Of a DNA stretch of 64,000 nucleotides, positions 12,129 through 23,585 are shown piece after piece. Source of the stretch: Cantharellus purpuraceus (taxonomy: Eukaryota > Basidiomycota > Agaricomycetes > Cantharellales > Hydnaceae); contig JALBUN010000006.1 in NCBI GenBank assembly GCA_025174535.1, forward strand, positions 248,001 through 312,000, given 5' to 3'. Each line of letters opens with the position of its first letter. Position 1 is the stretch's first letter. The notes under the pieces were generated by a model that saw only the letters and a program-made list of their open reading frames with translations, was not told the origin of the DNA and did not search any database. The position numbers were made by a program, and so were the translations under genes.

Positions 12129-13733
12129 TGGAATTGGGGAGATTTGGGGGGGGAAAGTACAAATACAAGTATAAGTGCAATGAACTTTTGTTGAGAGATG
12201 TGATTGTTCCGTTAGAACATGTATCATGAAAGACTAACTCTTTTATTTTATCTTATTTTTTTGGAATTGTTTAGGGTGGTGGGATGTTTCTGTGTCGTTC
12301 GGTGTTAGAATGATGTCGTTTCACAGCCTGAAAAAATACGGAATACTCGGGAGGGTGGTTATAGTTTTTTAATCCGTGATAGGCGATGCGAAACGCAGGA
12401 GAGTACCAGTATATGGTGGACCGTGTGAAGCTGTTTTTACGTTGTATAATTTGGCTAGAGCTCTCTCCACGAGTTTCTTGAGCTTTGGGCGTACTCGTGG
12501 GAAAAAGTGCTATTGCAGTAGCGGTATTGCCTGAAGTGCCATACCTATATAAGTTTTATGTCATTCGAAGGTGGAGAATATATTTTGCAACTGATGCTGC
12601 ATGCCAATATTTTTGGGTTGTAAAAAGTACTCTCCCTCCCCTCCTAAGAAGCTTCAAGTTGGTATAAGGTGAGTCGCAGCTTTATAATGGTGATCGTCCA
12701 CTAGACATTTGGAAAGATGAATCGCTACGGTATACACGCACATGAATCGGTGGACATGATGTTCATGCTTCCACTGCAGTGGCTCAACCGTGCACTGGAT
12801 GAACATTGCCCTATTAAAACCCTTATCACTCCAGATCACTATGACCCCAGTAAGTGGTGCTAACGAGGCGCCACTATAGGGGCGTCCAGGGAACATATAA
12901 ATAGGATCGAGTGGGCGGCACATCTACCAATAGGAAACTTTGGCCCGGGGAGCGTTCACCGAAAGAGAAAAATGAGACGCTTTTAAAGTCGGCAATATTT
13001 TCTTTTCCGTTGCGGAGAGGTGGAGGGTGGGGCCCACATATCTGTGAAAGTCGCTTTTGAGGATGTGTTGAGGGTGGCGAATCTGCTATGTCTTCCGCGC
13101 TGCTTGACTTGCATCCCGTGAGTGTGCCACTGATTTCGGCCCGATTCCTATCATAGACCTTTGCTATGACAAACACTCTTTTGACCAGGCTTATCTTCGC
13201 TGTGCTCATTCATCTCCTGGATCCATGGAATTTGTTATTCGCAAACGACGTTATAATCTGGGGTTACAAACGAAGTCTGCACGACCATAACTTCCGTTAC
13301 CACTATGCTAAGCTGGTACCGGCCAGCGGCCTGGGTGAAAGTTTCCTCGAGGCTTGTCCGGAGTTCTTGTAACCTTTTGCGATAGGGGAGGAGGCATGAT
13401 TACCCGAGCTTGCCGTCCTACTGGCTAACTCCGAGTTAGCTCATCGCCTTCTGTTTACTGGCGCTGCGCTTTCTCGAACCTTGAGAGATCATCGACACTT
13501 ATTGCTTCAATTGAAGAGCCAGTCTTCCTCTCGTGTAGGAGTTGAGGCTCTTGCTTCAGAGAAGAGTTTTCGAAGTCCCTGGTCTGTGTAAGTCGTGTAC
13601 CGTTGCTGGTGGCCATGATTGGAGACTGAGTGCTGAATGTTTGATCTGTATCTTAAAGAGCGACCCCATCCACTTGTAGAAGAGAGAGGAGAGACGGTAT
13701 CCCTTGTTTTCGCGTTCCCTATCCTGGTTCACC
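12129..13733. other. 1.6-kb intergenic region, no gene seen
   Basis: Short open frames on both strands (minus 12654-12923 and 12874-13209, plus 13166-13372) lack recognisable motifs or splice structure. AT content is mixed and there are no clear repeats. Part of it must be the promoter of the first P450 gene. Confidence 0.5.
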
Positions 13734-15962
13734 ATGCAGTGGATTGTGCCCGGCGTCACGCTTCTAGCGCTTCTTATAACTTCCCGTATCTTCAAGTTTG
13801 TTAAACATCTCAAGGTCTGGAACCCGTCTTTTTTTCCTGGGATTCGAGCTGTGGATCTGGAATGATGGTGTTTGAATTGATGCATTTCATGCATTTTTAG
13901 GCCGTTGACAATCTCCCTGGGTTGAGGTGTCTCTTTTCGCCTCTCGCGGCACCTGGGGTGATCATCTCTACCAGCTTCTGGAATCCAGGATTGAGCTGGA
14001 GTTGGCATTGGCGGTCTGCCGGAAGTACGCTCCCTTGATCTTCGCTGATTGCCGGTTCTCACTTAGACCATTGGGCAACTGTGTTCTCTCCAATTACAGT
14101 ATATGAACGATTCAACTCAGAAACGATATCTGTCGTATCCTATACAGGTTGCCCTTATGTCTACACCCGTTCCATCGAAGTCGCTGGCCAGATATTGACC
14201 AATGGTAACCTCATCAAGTCACACGATACCACCAAGGGCATGAAGTAAGCCCTGGGCTTTTCCCTTGTCTGGACTGTACTCTTTTAAGATGAATTTGATG
14301 TGTTAGAGAGTGGGGAGAAAATATACTCACCTCTGAACGTGATGTGTACAAGAGGCACCGTCGTGTCGTCGGTCCAGCATTTGGAAGCACCATGTAAGTG
14401 TTGCTTTGTGATGATAGGGGACACTTCCTCATACATGTCGCCGCAAGATCCTCAATGGTGTGGAAGGAGACATCCAAAACATACAAAGAGATGCTGGCCG
14501 ATGAAGGATGGTCAGACAAGACTACTGTGACCTTGGAGAGCTTTAACAGTTATGCTCACAAGGTGCCGTTGACGACAATTGCTACAGCAGTCTGATGCGA
14601 GCTGATTTGACGACCAGCTTGCCCTCATTCTCATTTCCAGATGCGGTTTCGGTCTTCCTTTCGCTTGGACGGCCTCTGGATCGTCAAAGGGCGAGTTGGA
14701 ACTTGGGAAATCCATGTCAACGATAGCGAGTGGAGTCACCCTTCGAGTTTCTGTGCCACGCTGGCTATATACACTGCCTATCAAATTGTGAGAGCGAGAG
14801 TATATGTCAGTATGCCCTGCTGACAAACGTAACTTCCCAGACTGCAAGAACTGGACACCTCCTATAAAGTTATGGACAAACTCATGAGGTCTTTCATTTC
14901 AGAAAGGACCGAGGCCTCCACAGAAGATAAGGAATCTAAGCAGGACCTGTTTAATCGTCTGCTTGCAGCGAACGAGGTGGAAGGAAATAAAGTGGCGCTG
15001 GACGATGATGAATTGGTGGAGTCCTTGTCTCGATTGGCTCAAAGTGGGGCATTCCCCGCTGATGTTGAGGTTGTTTCCTTATAGATTTCAAATGTGTTTG
15101 CGTTCTTGTTCGCTGGACAAGGTGAATGCGGTAGTTATACTCTATTGACAATGACAACGGGAGGAGTCCCGGAGGCTAATATTCCAGAGATAGAGACGAC
15201 TGCTCGGGCAATTTCCGTAACTCTTGCGTTTTTGGCTGTGTGTCAAGAAGAGCAAGATATTGCCGTCAAGGAGATACAACATGTGCTAGTCAACGGGCGA
15301 GACCCGGTATTTTTCGCATGGTCATTTCTGTTTCTTCTCCTGATCAAGAACTGCAACCCAGGTATTTGAAGACTACGATGCATTATCTAAAGTGAAGGCG
15401 TGTTTTATAGAAGCCATGAGATTGTATCGTCAGTCCGTTTATCATCAAGGGCTATTGGAACACTGAATAACATACTGAACGCAGCCCCTGCTTACTTGTT
15501 ACTGAGGGACACGGAGGATTATGTGAAGTTCATAACTCCTACTGACAAAGGGGATAAGACATTTGTCGTAGCTCCTGGAACACGTATGGTGGTGGACATG
15601 ATAGGCATTTGTGAGTCAGATGCTAATCTTATACCGCGCACGAATTAACAATCGAATACACAGCCTACAATCCACGTCACTTTGAGGACCCCACAAAATT
15701 CAAGCCATCCCGTTGGTATGATAAATCAGAATCCGACTTTACCTTTTTCGGTCTAGGACACCGCGCATGCATTGGGCGAAAGTTTGCCATGGCGGAAGCA
15801 TTGTGTTTCCTGACGTTGGTTCTTCGTGATTGGGTGATTTCTCCTCTCTTACGCGATGGGGAGACGGTGAAGGAGTGGGAGAGTCGTGTTATCCGGTTAG
15901 GGGAGATGACTATAACACTTGGTGTAGCGACGGTGCCTCTGAAGCTTACTAGGCGTGTCTAG
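13734..15962 (+). CDS. Cytochrome P450, first of a tandem pair
   Basis: A microsomal-type P450 monooxygenase gene with about a dozen short introns. The first exon, MQWIVPGVTLLALLITSRIF, is a membrane anchor. Further marks in order: proline/glycine hinge VDNLPGLRC; helix C region DVYKRHRRVVGPAFG; helix I FAGQEIETTAR (A-G-x-E-x-x-T); helix K KVKACFIEAMRLYPP with the ExxR pair; the FKPSRW meander; and the heme loop FFGLGHRACIGRKFA with the Cys ligand. Splice sites keep the frame at every junction I checked, including the unusual donor GTCAGT after 'MRLYP'. The stop is TAG at 15960-15962. The substrate cannot be told from sequence. The next gene downstream is a close paralogue in the same orientation, so the pair arose by tandem duplication. 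Confidence 0.88.
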
Positions 15963-16329
15963 AGGGGGTCTCTGTTTTCAAATAAATTTATCGTTTGACC
16001 TGCGAAATACAAGTGGTGCAACTGTGCGCCGTGCCAGTTGTGCCCAAAATATTGGCTCGCATAGAATTTGTCTATCCTTGTAAGGAGCCGGTCAAGACCG
16101 GCGATGGAGGCACTACTATCTCCGACTAAGCACTGAGACAAGGGTTGGACCTTTGCATGTTATAAATAGATAGTAAATAAATAAAGTAGATACATGTACG
16201 GTAGAGAGTACTCGTTATTGGAAGAATAATGCAGCAGGAGCGTATATACTCAGTCTCGCAAACCGAGTGACTGAGGCACTAAACTACGTAAAACAAAACT
16301 TATATATGCGCTTCGGGGGCTTCGGGGGC

Positions 16330-16349
16330 TTCGGGGAAAGTTCCCCGAA
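16330..16349. repeat. Perfect 9+9 palindrome in the second P450 promoter
   Basis: TTCGGGGAA, two bases, then TTCCCCGAA form an exact inverted repeat, directly after two further GGGGGCTTC units (16311-16330). It lies ~58 bp upstream of the TATA-like box and ~97 bp upstream of the ATG. It could bind a dimeric (for example Zn-cluster) regulator or form a hairpin. Confidence 0.55.
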
Positions 16350-16407
16350 TCTTGATCTGTACACCAAGGGTGGCATGAGGTTAGAGAAGGGGGGGAAAAG
16401 AGGCGAA

Positions 16408-16413
16408 TATATA
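16408..16413 (+). promoter_or_regulatory. TATA-like box of the second P450 gene
   Basis: TATATA lies 33 bp upstream of the ATG at 16446, suggesting a very short leader or a nearby transcription start. Confidence 0.45.
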
Positions 16414-16445
16414 GTTCTTTCTCAGGTACTACGGGTTGCATTGCC

Positions 16446-18674
16446 ATGCAGTGGATCGCTTTCTGCTCCATATCTCTAGTGCTCCTCATAACCTCATGTG
16501 TCTTCGGGTTTGTCAAAAATCTCAAGGTGTGTAGCCCGTGAGCTGTGGATCCGGAATAGTGATATATGAGCACAATCAAAAGTTGATGTATTTCATGTTA
16601 TTATAGGCGATTGACTATCTCCCTGGGTTCAGATGTGTCTTTCCATCACTCGAGCTTCCGGGAGTGATGTTCCCCACCTCCTTTTGGAATCCAGGATTAG
16701 AATGGATATGGCGATGGCGGTCTGCCGGGAGTACGTCTCTCTATCGTTGCTGACTGCTGTTTCCCACTGAATACATCGGGCAATCGTGCTTTTCATATAT
16801 AGTTTATGAACAATTCAAATCAGACACGATATCGCTCGTTCCCTTGGTTGGCCGTGCTTGTGTCTACACCCGATCCATCGAGGTCACCAGCCAAATTCTG
16901 AGCAACAGTAAACTTGCCAAATTAGATATTCCCATTGGCTTAAAGTACGCCCTTGCCTCTTGCTAGACTGCACTCTTTTAAAAATAATTCCCACGGGACA
17001 GCGAGTGGGGGGATAACCTGCTCACTTCTGACCATGATGTGTACAAGAGGCACCGTCGTGTCGTTGGACCTGCCTTTGGAAGCGGCATGTAAATGTTTCG
17101 TTTCACGATAATATCGAGCCGCTTGCTGATTCACTTCGATGTAAGATCCCCAATGGTGTGGAACGAGACGTCCAAGACATACAAAGAGATGCTGGCTGAT
17201 GAAGAGTGGTCAGATAAGACTACAGTGACCTTAGAGAGCGCCAACGCTTTTGCTCACAAGGTGGTGTTGACAACCATATATTTCGTTACAGGTTGTCTGA
17301 TTGAGTGCTGATCAATATCCAGCTTGCCCTTATTCTCATTTCCAGATGTGGCTTCGGTCTTCCTTTCTCTTGGACGGTCTCTGAATCGTCAAGGAACGAG
17401 TTGGAGCTTGGGAAATCTATGTCAAGTATAGCTAGCACAAGCACCATCCGAGCCACTGCGCCTCGCTGGCTGTATGAGCTACCTATCAAAATGTGAGAGC
17501 GAGTACAATTCAATGTCTACTCGCTGACGATGGTGCCCTCCCAGATTACAGGAAATGAACAGCTCATATAAAACTATGGAAACCCTCCTGAGGTCGTTCA
17601 TTTCGGAAAGGGCCGCTGTTTCCACAGAGGATAAGGAGTCCAAGCAAGACTTGTTTAATCGTCTGCTTATAGCGAATGAGGCGGAAGGAAACAAGAAGAT
17701 AGCACTGAACGAGGGTGAATTAGTGCGTGAGGCTTTTGTCCCTATGTCTGGGGGTGGAGGCACCCCCCGCTGACGTTGGTTCTTTTAGATTTCAAATGTG
17801 TTTGCATTCCTGTTCGCTGGACACGGTAAGAGTAATAATCTCTATTTCAGCGAGAGTGACGAGGGGAGACCCAGAAGCTGACATCCAAGAAATAGAGACG
17901 AGCGCTCGGGCAATTTCTGTCACTCTCGCGTTTCTTGCCGTGCATCCGGAAGAGCAGGAAATTGCCGTCAAGGAGATACAACGTGTGCTAGTCAACGGGC
18001 GAGACCCGGTATTTTTATCGTCATCATTGCTGCTTTTCTCCTGATAAAGAATTATCAAACAGCTATATGAGGACTACGATGCATTGTTGAAAGTGAAAGC
18101 GTGTTTTTTGGAGGCCACTAGATTGTTTCGTCAGTCCATTTCTCATCAACTATTCATAGATCACTGATTGACGTACTGAACATAGCCCCTGTTTACATAT
18201 TAATGAGGGAGGCAGGAGATTATGTGAAGATCACAACTCCTACTGACAATGGGGACAAGACATTTGTCGTAGCACCCCGAACGCTTATGACGGTGGACAT
18301 GATAGGCATTTGTGAGTCGCATGCGAACTTTCCATCGCGCACGACCCTTGTTGAAGCGCAAATGAAAATACATAGGCCGTAATCCCCGCCACTTCGAAGA
18401 TCCCACAAAATTCAAGCCATCCCGCTGGTATAATAGACCAGAATCGGACTTGCCGTGTTTCAGTATGGGATACCGCGCATGCATTGGGAGAAAGTTTGCC
18501 CTGGCGGAGGCATTGTGTTTCCTGACGCTCATTCTGCGTGATTGGGTGATTTCTCCGCTGTTGCGTGATGGAGAGACGATGAAGCAGTGGGAGAGTCGTG
18601 TCATCGAAATGGGGGAGATGACCGTAACCATGGGAGTAGGGCCGGTGCCTCTGAAGCTTACTAAACGTCTCTAG
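16446..18674 (+). CDS. Cytochrome P450, second of a tandem pair
   Basis: This is the paralogue of the gene ending at 15962, with the same intron positions and strongly similar exons. N-terminal anchor: MQWIAFCSISLVLLITS. Helix C: DVYKRHRRVVGPAFGS. Helix I: FAGHEIETSARAISVTL. ExxR: KVKACFLEATRLFPP. Meander: FKPSRWYNRPESD. Heme loop: CFSMGYRACIGRKFALAEAL, with the Cys ligand. The C-terminal exon (VISPLLRDGETMKQWESRV) differs little from the first copy. The stop is TAG at 18672-18674. All splice joints I followed stay in frame, so both copies are probably active. Two changes in functional loops (FFGLGH against CFSMGY; GQEIETT against GHEIETS) may alter the active-site surroundings. Confidence 0.87.
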
Positions 18675-18982
18675 GCTTCGGAGTTGTTTGTAGTATCAAT
18701 CTCATCTCAAAGAAAAGGGGTTTGTGTTTTAGGCGCTGTAGAAGCACTGAAATTATGTAAGCATCCTAATATAGGGTAAGCAACAGTGAGTCTATCAGGA
18801 TTCCCTGCTGTCTTTTGATATACTAGGTGAGACCCCTTCCTTTGGAAGGACCCATTTCAGTGGGCACCACATAAATAGTTATGTACATATATTCCAATAT
18901 GCAAAGTAAATGTGTATATGTCTGTGTCTCTGATTACAGTATGTCCATGTCTGTAAAGTCTTTTGACTTAGTTCACACTAGC
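18675..18982. other. 3' flank of the P450 pair before the transposon block
   Basis: AT-rich DNA without a coding frame. It marks the change from gene-bearing DNA to the repeat block that begins with the L-family LTR at 18983. Confidence 0.6.
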
Positions 18983-19356
18983 TGTTTTGGAACCTGCAAA
19001 ATTATGGTGTTAGGGCAAACTCTAAATCACCACAATTCCATGAATGAACAACTAAGAAGAATATCAAATCCTACTGCAGCACAACTCCAGAAACAATTTA
19101 ATGTTTGTACTTTGGTTACAATCCATTGTAATGGTCAATGCAGACAATATGCAGGAAGGTAATACATTTCTTAGCAGTAGAGAATGAATAAGACTTCCAG
19201 AGTCTAGAGTTCATGGACACTTAGGGGTCCAGATATTCCAAAAAGAGGGGAATGCACTTAGAGGCTAGAGGAAGTAGGTGGATGAATCCAACTGTCCAAC
19301 CAGTGACACTCTGAAGTGGGTAACAGCAATGTGTGAAGTAGTCTAGCAACTGCTTC

Positions 19357-20064
19357 TGTCAGGGTTCATATGACTCAGTTTCTATTTTTAGTACCTTTCT
19401 TATCGCCCCTATCAGCACAGCCTGTTAGGGTGTGCTCTCCTATCTCTCCCCTATTGTTCCCCTATCTTGGTTCCCCTATTCCTTGTGTCATCTAGTATAA
19501 AGAACTTGTGAGGGCGATGCTGATGACGAGGCCACAACAACAAGATACTCAATAAGTGAGAGCCGATAAGAAATAATGCCAGCTGGTACAGCAGATATCC
19601 TCAGTCTATACAGCTGTTTCTGATAAATACATGGGACTTACCTGGTACAGCGGATATCCTCAGAGATCAAGCTGAAGGGATCACACTGCACCAAGGTGAG
19701 TCTTTATACTAAATGATGGAGACGGATAGGAGAACCAAGATAGGGGAGGAAGGATAGGGGAAGTGATAGGGGCAATGAATAGGGGAGACGCACCCTGACA
19801 GGCTGCGCTGATAGGGGTGTCAAGAGAAAATACTAAAAATAGAATATGACTTATTTGAACCCTGACAGAACTTGCCTGGTACAGCATGGTTTCCTCAGCT
19901 TGATCTCTGAGGATATCTGCTGTACCAGGTGAGTCCCATGTATTTATCAGTGACAAGTGTGTAGACTGAGGATATCTGCTGTACCAGCTGACATTATCTC
20001 TTATCAGCTCTCATCTATTGAGTATCTTGTTGTTGTGGCCCCATCATTCAGCGTAGCCCTCACA
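19357..20064 (+). repeat. Solo LTR of the chromovirus type inserted in the L LTR, itself interrupted
   Basis: It begins TGTCAGGG and ends CCCTCACA, and is flanked by the 5-bp duplication GCTTC (19352-19356 and 20065-20069). Its sequence matches the 3' LTR of the minus-strand chromovirus at 55332-55679. In its middle lies a second LTR of the same family in reverse orientation. Confidence 0.88.
19507..19867 (-). repeat. Second chromovirus-type LTR, inserted in inverse orientation inside the first
   Basis: On the plus strand it reads TGTGAGGG...CCCTGACA and is bounded by the 5-bp duplication GAACT (19502-19506 and 19868-19872). Removing it with one GAACT restores a continuous LTR matching the one at 55332-55679. 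Because it lies opposite to its host LTR, the locus is a large imperfect palindrome. Confidence 0.88.
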
Positions 20065-20518
20065 GCTTCACACCAGTTCAAGATCCTAATGCTCTGCAAA
20101 GGCAGTACACACTAGTAATTTAAACAAGAGCACTAATGGCAGGACTATCAACAGACAATCTCACCCTGTAGATTCATAGTCATGCAAGGTAGATACTACA
20201 CTCATGCCCAAAGCAGGACAATCACTACTTCGAGTGCAATCAAATACAGTTACACAACTGTAAGCAACCCTTGAACTGGACAATCAACAGTTACTGAGAT
20301 ATAGAGGATGACACTGTATGTCACTCTAGTCACACTGATGTGCAAATGATAGGGTAGAAATGGTTATTTATTCAGAGGCAAAATGGCCTCCTTATATACT
20401 GTATCTACAGGAGCTGACTAATCCTTCTACCTATTAATAGTTATGAGTCATGGCAGGAGTCATAGCATGAGTCACCATTACTCAAATAACTCAGGCAATA
20501 CTCTGTTTCCCAGGCTGA

Positions 20519-20573
20519 GACCTTGGTCTGAGCAGAGGACTTCTTCAGGGATGATATGGAGTTAGCCAACATA
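20519..20573. other. Short unassigned spacer
   Basis: Between the broken L LTR and the AT-rich inverted-repeat element. It matches nothing else I can see in the window. Confidence 0.5.
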
Positions 20574-21178
20574 GACGCTTGTTTGGAAGGATGCTGTTAT
20601 ACAATATTCTGATGTATACAAGATGTACATCAGAATTTTAATAATGATCATAAAAATAGGGAGTTACAATCTGGATATCTTTAAAGATTTCAGATATCCA
20701 AGTTTTTTTGGATATCTTAAATTTTTATAAATATAAATATATATTTCATATTTTAGTAAACTTTAAAAGATAAGATGTTTGTTATGGATGAACATAATTG
20801 TTTATTTGAATATAACAGTAATATATATACTAATATTATTGGTATAATAGAGAATATTTAGATATACAAATACCAGGTGAGGATTCAAGGTACATTAGAT
20901 TATTTGACCAGTATAGTACAAGAAAGAATGAGTGAAAGAAATTAAGTGTAGCAGGAGTAGAATATTCCCTTGAAGCAGTTGCCACCAGTAAATGAAAGTA
21001 AAACAATTATTTTTGAGAATCATGTCAAAATATCAAAATATGTTTTAAATCTAAGTAAATTATATAAATTTGAGAATCATGTATGAAATATCAAAATATG
21101 TTTTAATATAAGTATATTATATAAAATTTGAGGAAATGGGTTGTATATACATATTTGATGTATTTCTGAACAAGCGTC
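20574..21178. mobile_element. AT-rich terminal-inverted-repeat element, copy 1 (MITE-like, 605 bp)
   Basis: The ends GACGCTTGTTTGGAA and TTCTGAACAAGCGTC are near-perfect inverted repeats of 15 bp. The interior is very AT-rich with no open frame. The body matches copies at 52276-52840 and 63582 to the window end. No target duplication is visible here; the right flank is a broken G-family LTR. Size, lack of coding capacity and inverted ends suggest a non-autonomous DNA transposon. Confidence 0.75.
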
Positions 21179-21285
21179 TGACTGGGGACTTCATTCCCCA
21201 GTTTGAATATTGAATCACACCTAGTTTCTAAGTCCGATCCTAACTATCTAAGTCATACTCTGTCTCTGAAATCTCAGACACCGGT
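21179..21285 (+). repeat. Fragment of a G-family LTR
   Basis: It begins TGACTGGGGACTTCATTCCCCAG and runs to the ACACCGGTA region, matching the inner part of the G LTRs at 24382-24884 and 28166-28680. Both ends are lost, so it is a remnant joined to element P. Confidence 0.75.
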
Positions 21286-22148
21286 AATGATAGAGGAAGC
21301 GACGTGATACCACCACAGTATGTGATGCCTGGAGAATGTGACTAATGTGTCCCCCTCAACCCATAGACCAGTAGTCAATAGAACTGCTGGTATGATGAAT
21401 ATGGGGAGACCCATGCCCCAAGGACGTGTGTATATGGCTCCCAACACACACTCATGACAAGCAAGTGTGTCAAGGTTGGAACCCTGTAATGGAAGCTCTG
21501 GGGCCAATTCCAACAATTACCTTTTCAAGGGTAATTATCCATCAAAACCACCAGCACACGTGAGTGGTGATTGATTGAACAATGTTACTAGTAACATTGT
21601 GTGCTATGAATGTGGCCAGACAAGTCACATGTGACCTAGCTGCCCCAAATTAAAGGGCAATGTAAGGTTGGCTGCAGTCCAAAAGGACATGTCCTCACAC
21701 ATAGTGGAGGATAAGGTAGATGGATTCTCCCCAATAGAGGGAGAACATGAAGAAGCAATGGATGATCCCAAGGACCATCTAGACAAAAAAGTATCAGCTA
21801 TAGAAGTGGCTGACAAATGGGATGAGGAGGTCACCCCATATGAATGGGATGACCAAGATGACACCCCCGAAAGGGAGGCTATGCCAATGTATCACTCTAA
21901 TGCGATACAAATTTGACCCAATGATTGAATTCCACCAAGACACACCTATGCAGTGTGTTTCTGTAGTGCAACAAGATTCCCAAGAAGCAGGGAATCATGA
22001 CAGCTGCATATAGCTGCTGTCAGTGTCAACAGATTGGCCAAACCTATGTATAATCATAGGAGCCAACAGAAGTTGACAGCATGACCAGATAGACCGTGCA
22101 TAGACAACAAAACAATCTCTGGGTATTGGGAGATTGGTGGAACACTAG
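21286..22148 (+). pseudogene. Element P gag, C-terminal part with zinc knuckle
   Basis: At ~21604 the frame reads CYECGQTSHM, then a stop where the family has Arg, then PSCPKLKGN: a CCHC knuckle (C-x2-C-x4-H-x4-C) that bound the RNA genome. A long acidic segment follows (open 21668-21916), rich in Asp/Glu, as in this agaricomycete gypsy type. The upstream gag is broken by stops. The frame is interrupted by the LTR at 22149 just before the protease. Confidence 0.75.
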
Positions 22149-22646
22149 TGTATGGGAACCACCTTTTCCCTATCAAATTCCATTTATGCAGCACCAATGT
22201 GCTATTCTTTGCTTTTCCATTCCTAAATATCAGCATATATTTGATGCTTGTACCTGGAATGGACTTATTCAAATATTCTCTATTTTTCCATATTTTTTCG
22301 GGAATATTCCATGCAGAACTCGGCTCAGAATCATTTATTTCTGCTGTGCTACAGTTGTGGACCCATAGGCGCCCACAAACCTTCACACAGCCAGTTCTCC
22401 CCCTTTGGACCAGGCATTCAGCCTCAATTCAAGCTCAGATGTCTCTGATCAATAAATATTCTCTAACTTAACAACCACAGCCTCTCAGGGCACTATTTTC
22501 CATGGAGATCATCACCTGAGATGTGGCTATCCATGGCTGTCCAAACCAGTGCAGAAAACAGGGTGGACACCCTTCTTTTTGCCTGATCAGTGCCTAGTTC
22601 AGGGATCAGATCAGCTGATGGGTGATCAAATCAGGTGATTGCCTTG

Positions 22647-22847
22647 GAATATTCTACCCCTTTCCATAATATTCTAGCTGTTTCCTTCTATTATTAGATA
22701 GAACTTTCCAGAACCATTATTCAGCTCCTGATCAGTGTTAGTGCTGTGATCAGATCCTGTGATTGGCTTGGAATATTCTACCCCTTTCTTCCACCTTCCA
22801 CAACCTTCCAGTAGTTTCCATCTATTAATAGGTAGAATATTCCAGAA
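22647..22847 (+). promoter_or_regulatory. Cluster of heat-shock-element-like motifs in the L LTR
   Basis: Four motifs built of alternating GAA and TTC units, each separated by two bases: GAATATTC at 22647 and 22771 (two units), GAACTTTCCAGAA at 22701-22713 (three units), and GAATATTCCAGAA at 22835-22847 (three units). The last ends 26 bp before the TATA box. Three contiguous nGAAn units are the classical binding site of heat-shock factor (Hsf1). Binding is inferred, not shown. Confidence 0.6.
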
Positions 22848-22873
22848 CCATTAGTCAGCCCCTGTAAATACAA

Positions 22874-22880
22874 TATATAA
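22874..22880 (+). promoter_or_regulatory. TATA box of the L-family LTR
   Basis: TATATAAGG lies in sequence conserved among all L copies, in the strand that reads from TGTATGGG to CCAAAACA, which fixes the LTR orientation. Confidence 0.6.
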
Positions 22881-23585
22881 GGAGGCCATTCTGCCTCTGA
22901 AAGAATAACATATCATCATATTCTACCCATCTTCTGCACACCAGTGTGACTAGAGTGACATACAGTGTCATCCTCTATCTCAGTAACTGTTGATTACCAG
23001 TTCAAGGATCTTTTACAGTTGTGTAACTGTACTTGATTGCACTCAAAGTAGTGATATTCCTGCTTTGGGCGTGAGTGTAGTATCTGCCTCACGTGACTAC
23101 GAATCTACAGGGTGAGATTGTCTGTCAATAGTCCTGCCATCAGTGCTCTTGTTTAAGTTACTAGTGTGTACTGCCTTTGCAGAGCATTAGAAGCTTGAAC
23201 TCATGTGAAGCAGTTGCTAGACTACTTCACACATCGCTGTTACCCGCTTCTGAGTGCCACTGGTTGGACGGTTGGATTCATCCACCTACTCCCTTTAGCC
23301 TCTAAGTGCATTCCCCTCTTTTTGGAATATCTGGACCCCTAAGCGTCCGTGAACTCTAGACTCTGGAAGTCTTATTCATTTCTTGCTGCTAAGAAACATA
23401 TTACCTTTCTGTGTATAGTCTGCATTGACCATTACAAAGGATTGTAACCAAAGTACAAACGTTAAATTGTTTCTGGAGTTGTGCTGCAGCAGGGTTTGAT
23501 ATTCTTCTCAGCTGTTCATTCACGGAATTGTGGTGATTTAGAGTTTGCCCTAACACCATAATTTTGCGGGTTCCAAAACAACTAG

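Larger units (their letters stand above)
15963..16445. other. Intergenic spacer between the two P450 genes
   Basis: The 480 bp hold the 3' end of the first P450 gene, and then the promoter of the second. The promoter part has three copies of a CTTCGGGGG unit, a perfect inverted repeat and a TATA-like box. No coding frame is supported. Confidence 0.6.
18983..20518 (-). repeat. L-family LTR, short subfamily, truncated and carrying a nested insertion
   Basis: On the plus strand it begins TGTTTTGGAACC, the reversed 3' end of family L, and follows the other minus copies closely (for example 50579-51704). A 708-bp insertion interrupts it at 19357-20064. It stops after TCAGGCAATAC...GGCTGA, losing its far end. 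The TATA box and TGACTCA-type sites of the short subfamily are present near 20395-20500. No retroelement coding sequence is attached. Confidence 0.85.
22149..23580 (+). repeat. L-family solo LTR, long subfamily, 1432 bp, target duplication ACTAG
   Basis: It starts TGTATGGGAACC and ends GGTTCCAAAACA, flanked on both sides by ACTAG (22144-22148 and 23581-23585). It sits in the protease region of element P. A TATATAA box lies at 22874-22880. The first ~350 bp are open in one frame (107 codons), but the same frame occurs only in this LTR family and carries no domain. Confidence 0.92.

Noticed and set aside
22148..22471. A 107-116 codon frame ([15 protein letters not shown]...) found in three L-family copies
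   Set aside because: It lies entirely in the LTR, starts at its terminal bases, varies by frame between copies, and has no domain; conservation is explained by the shared repeat.
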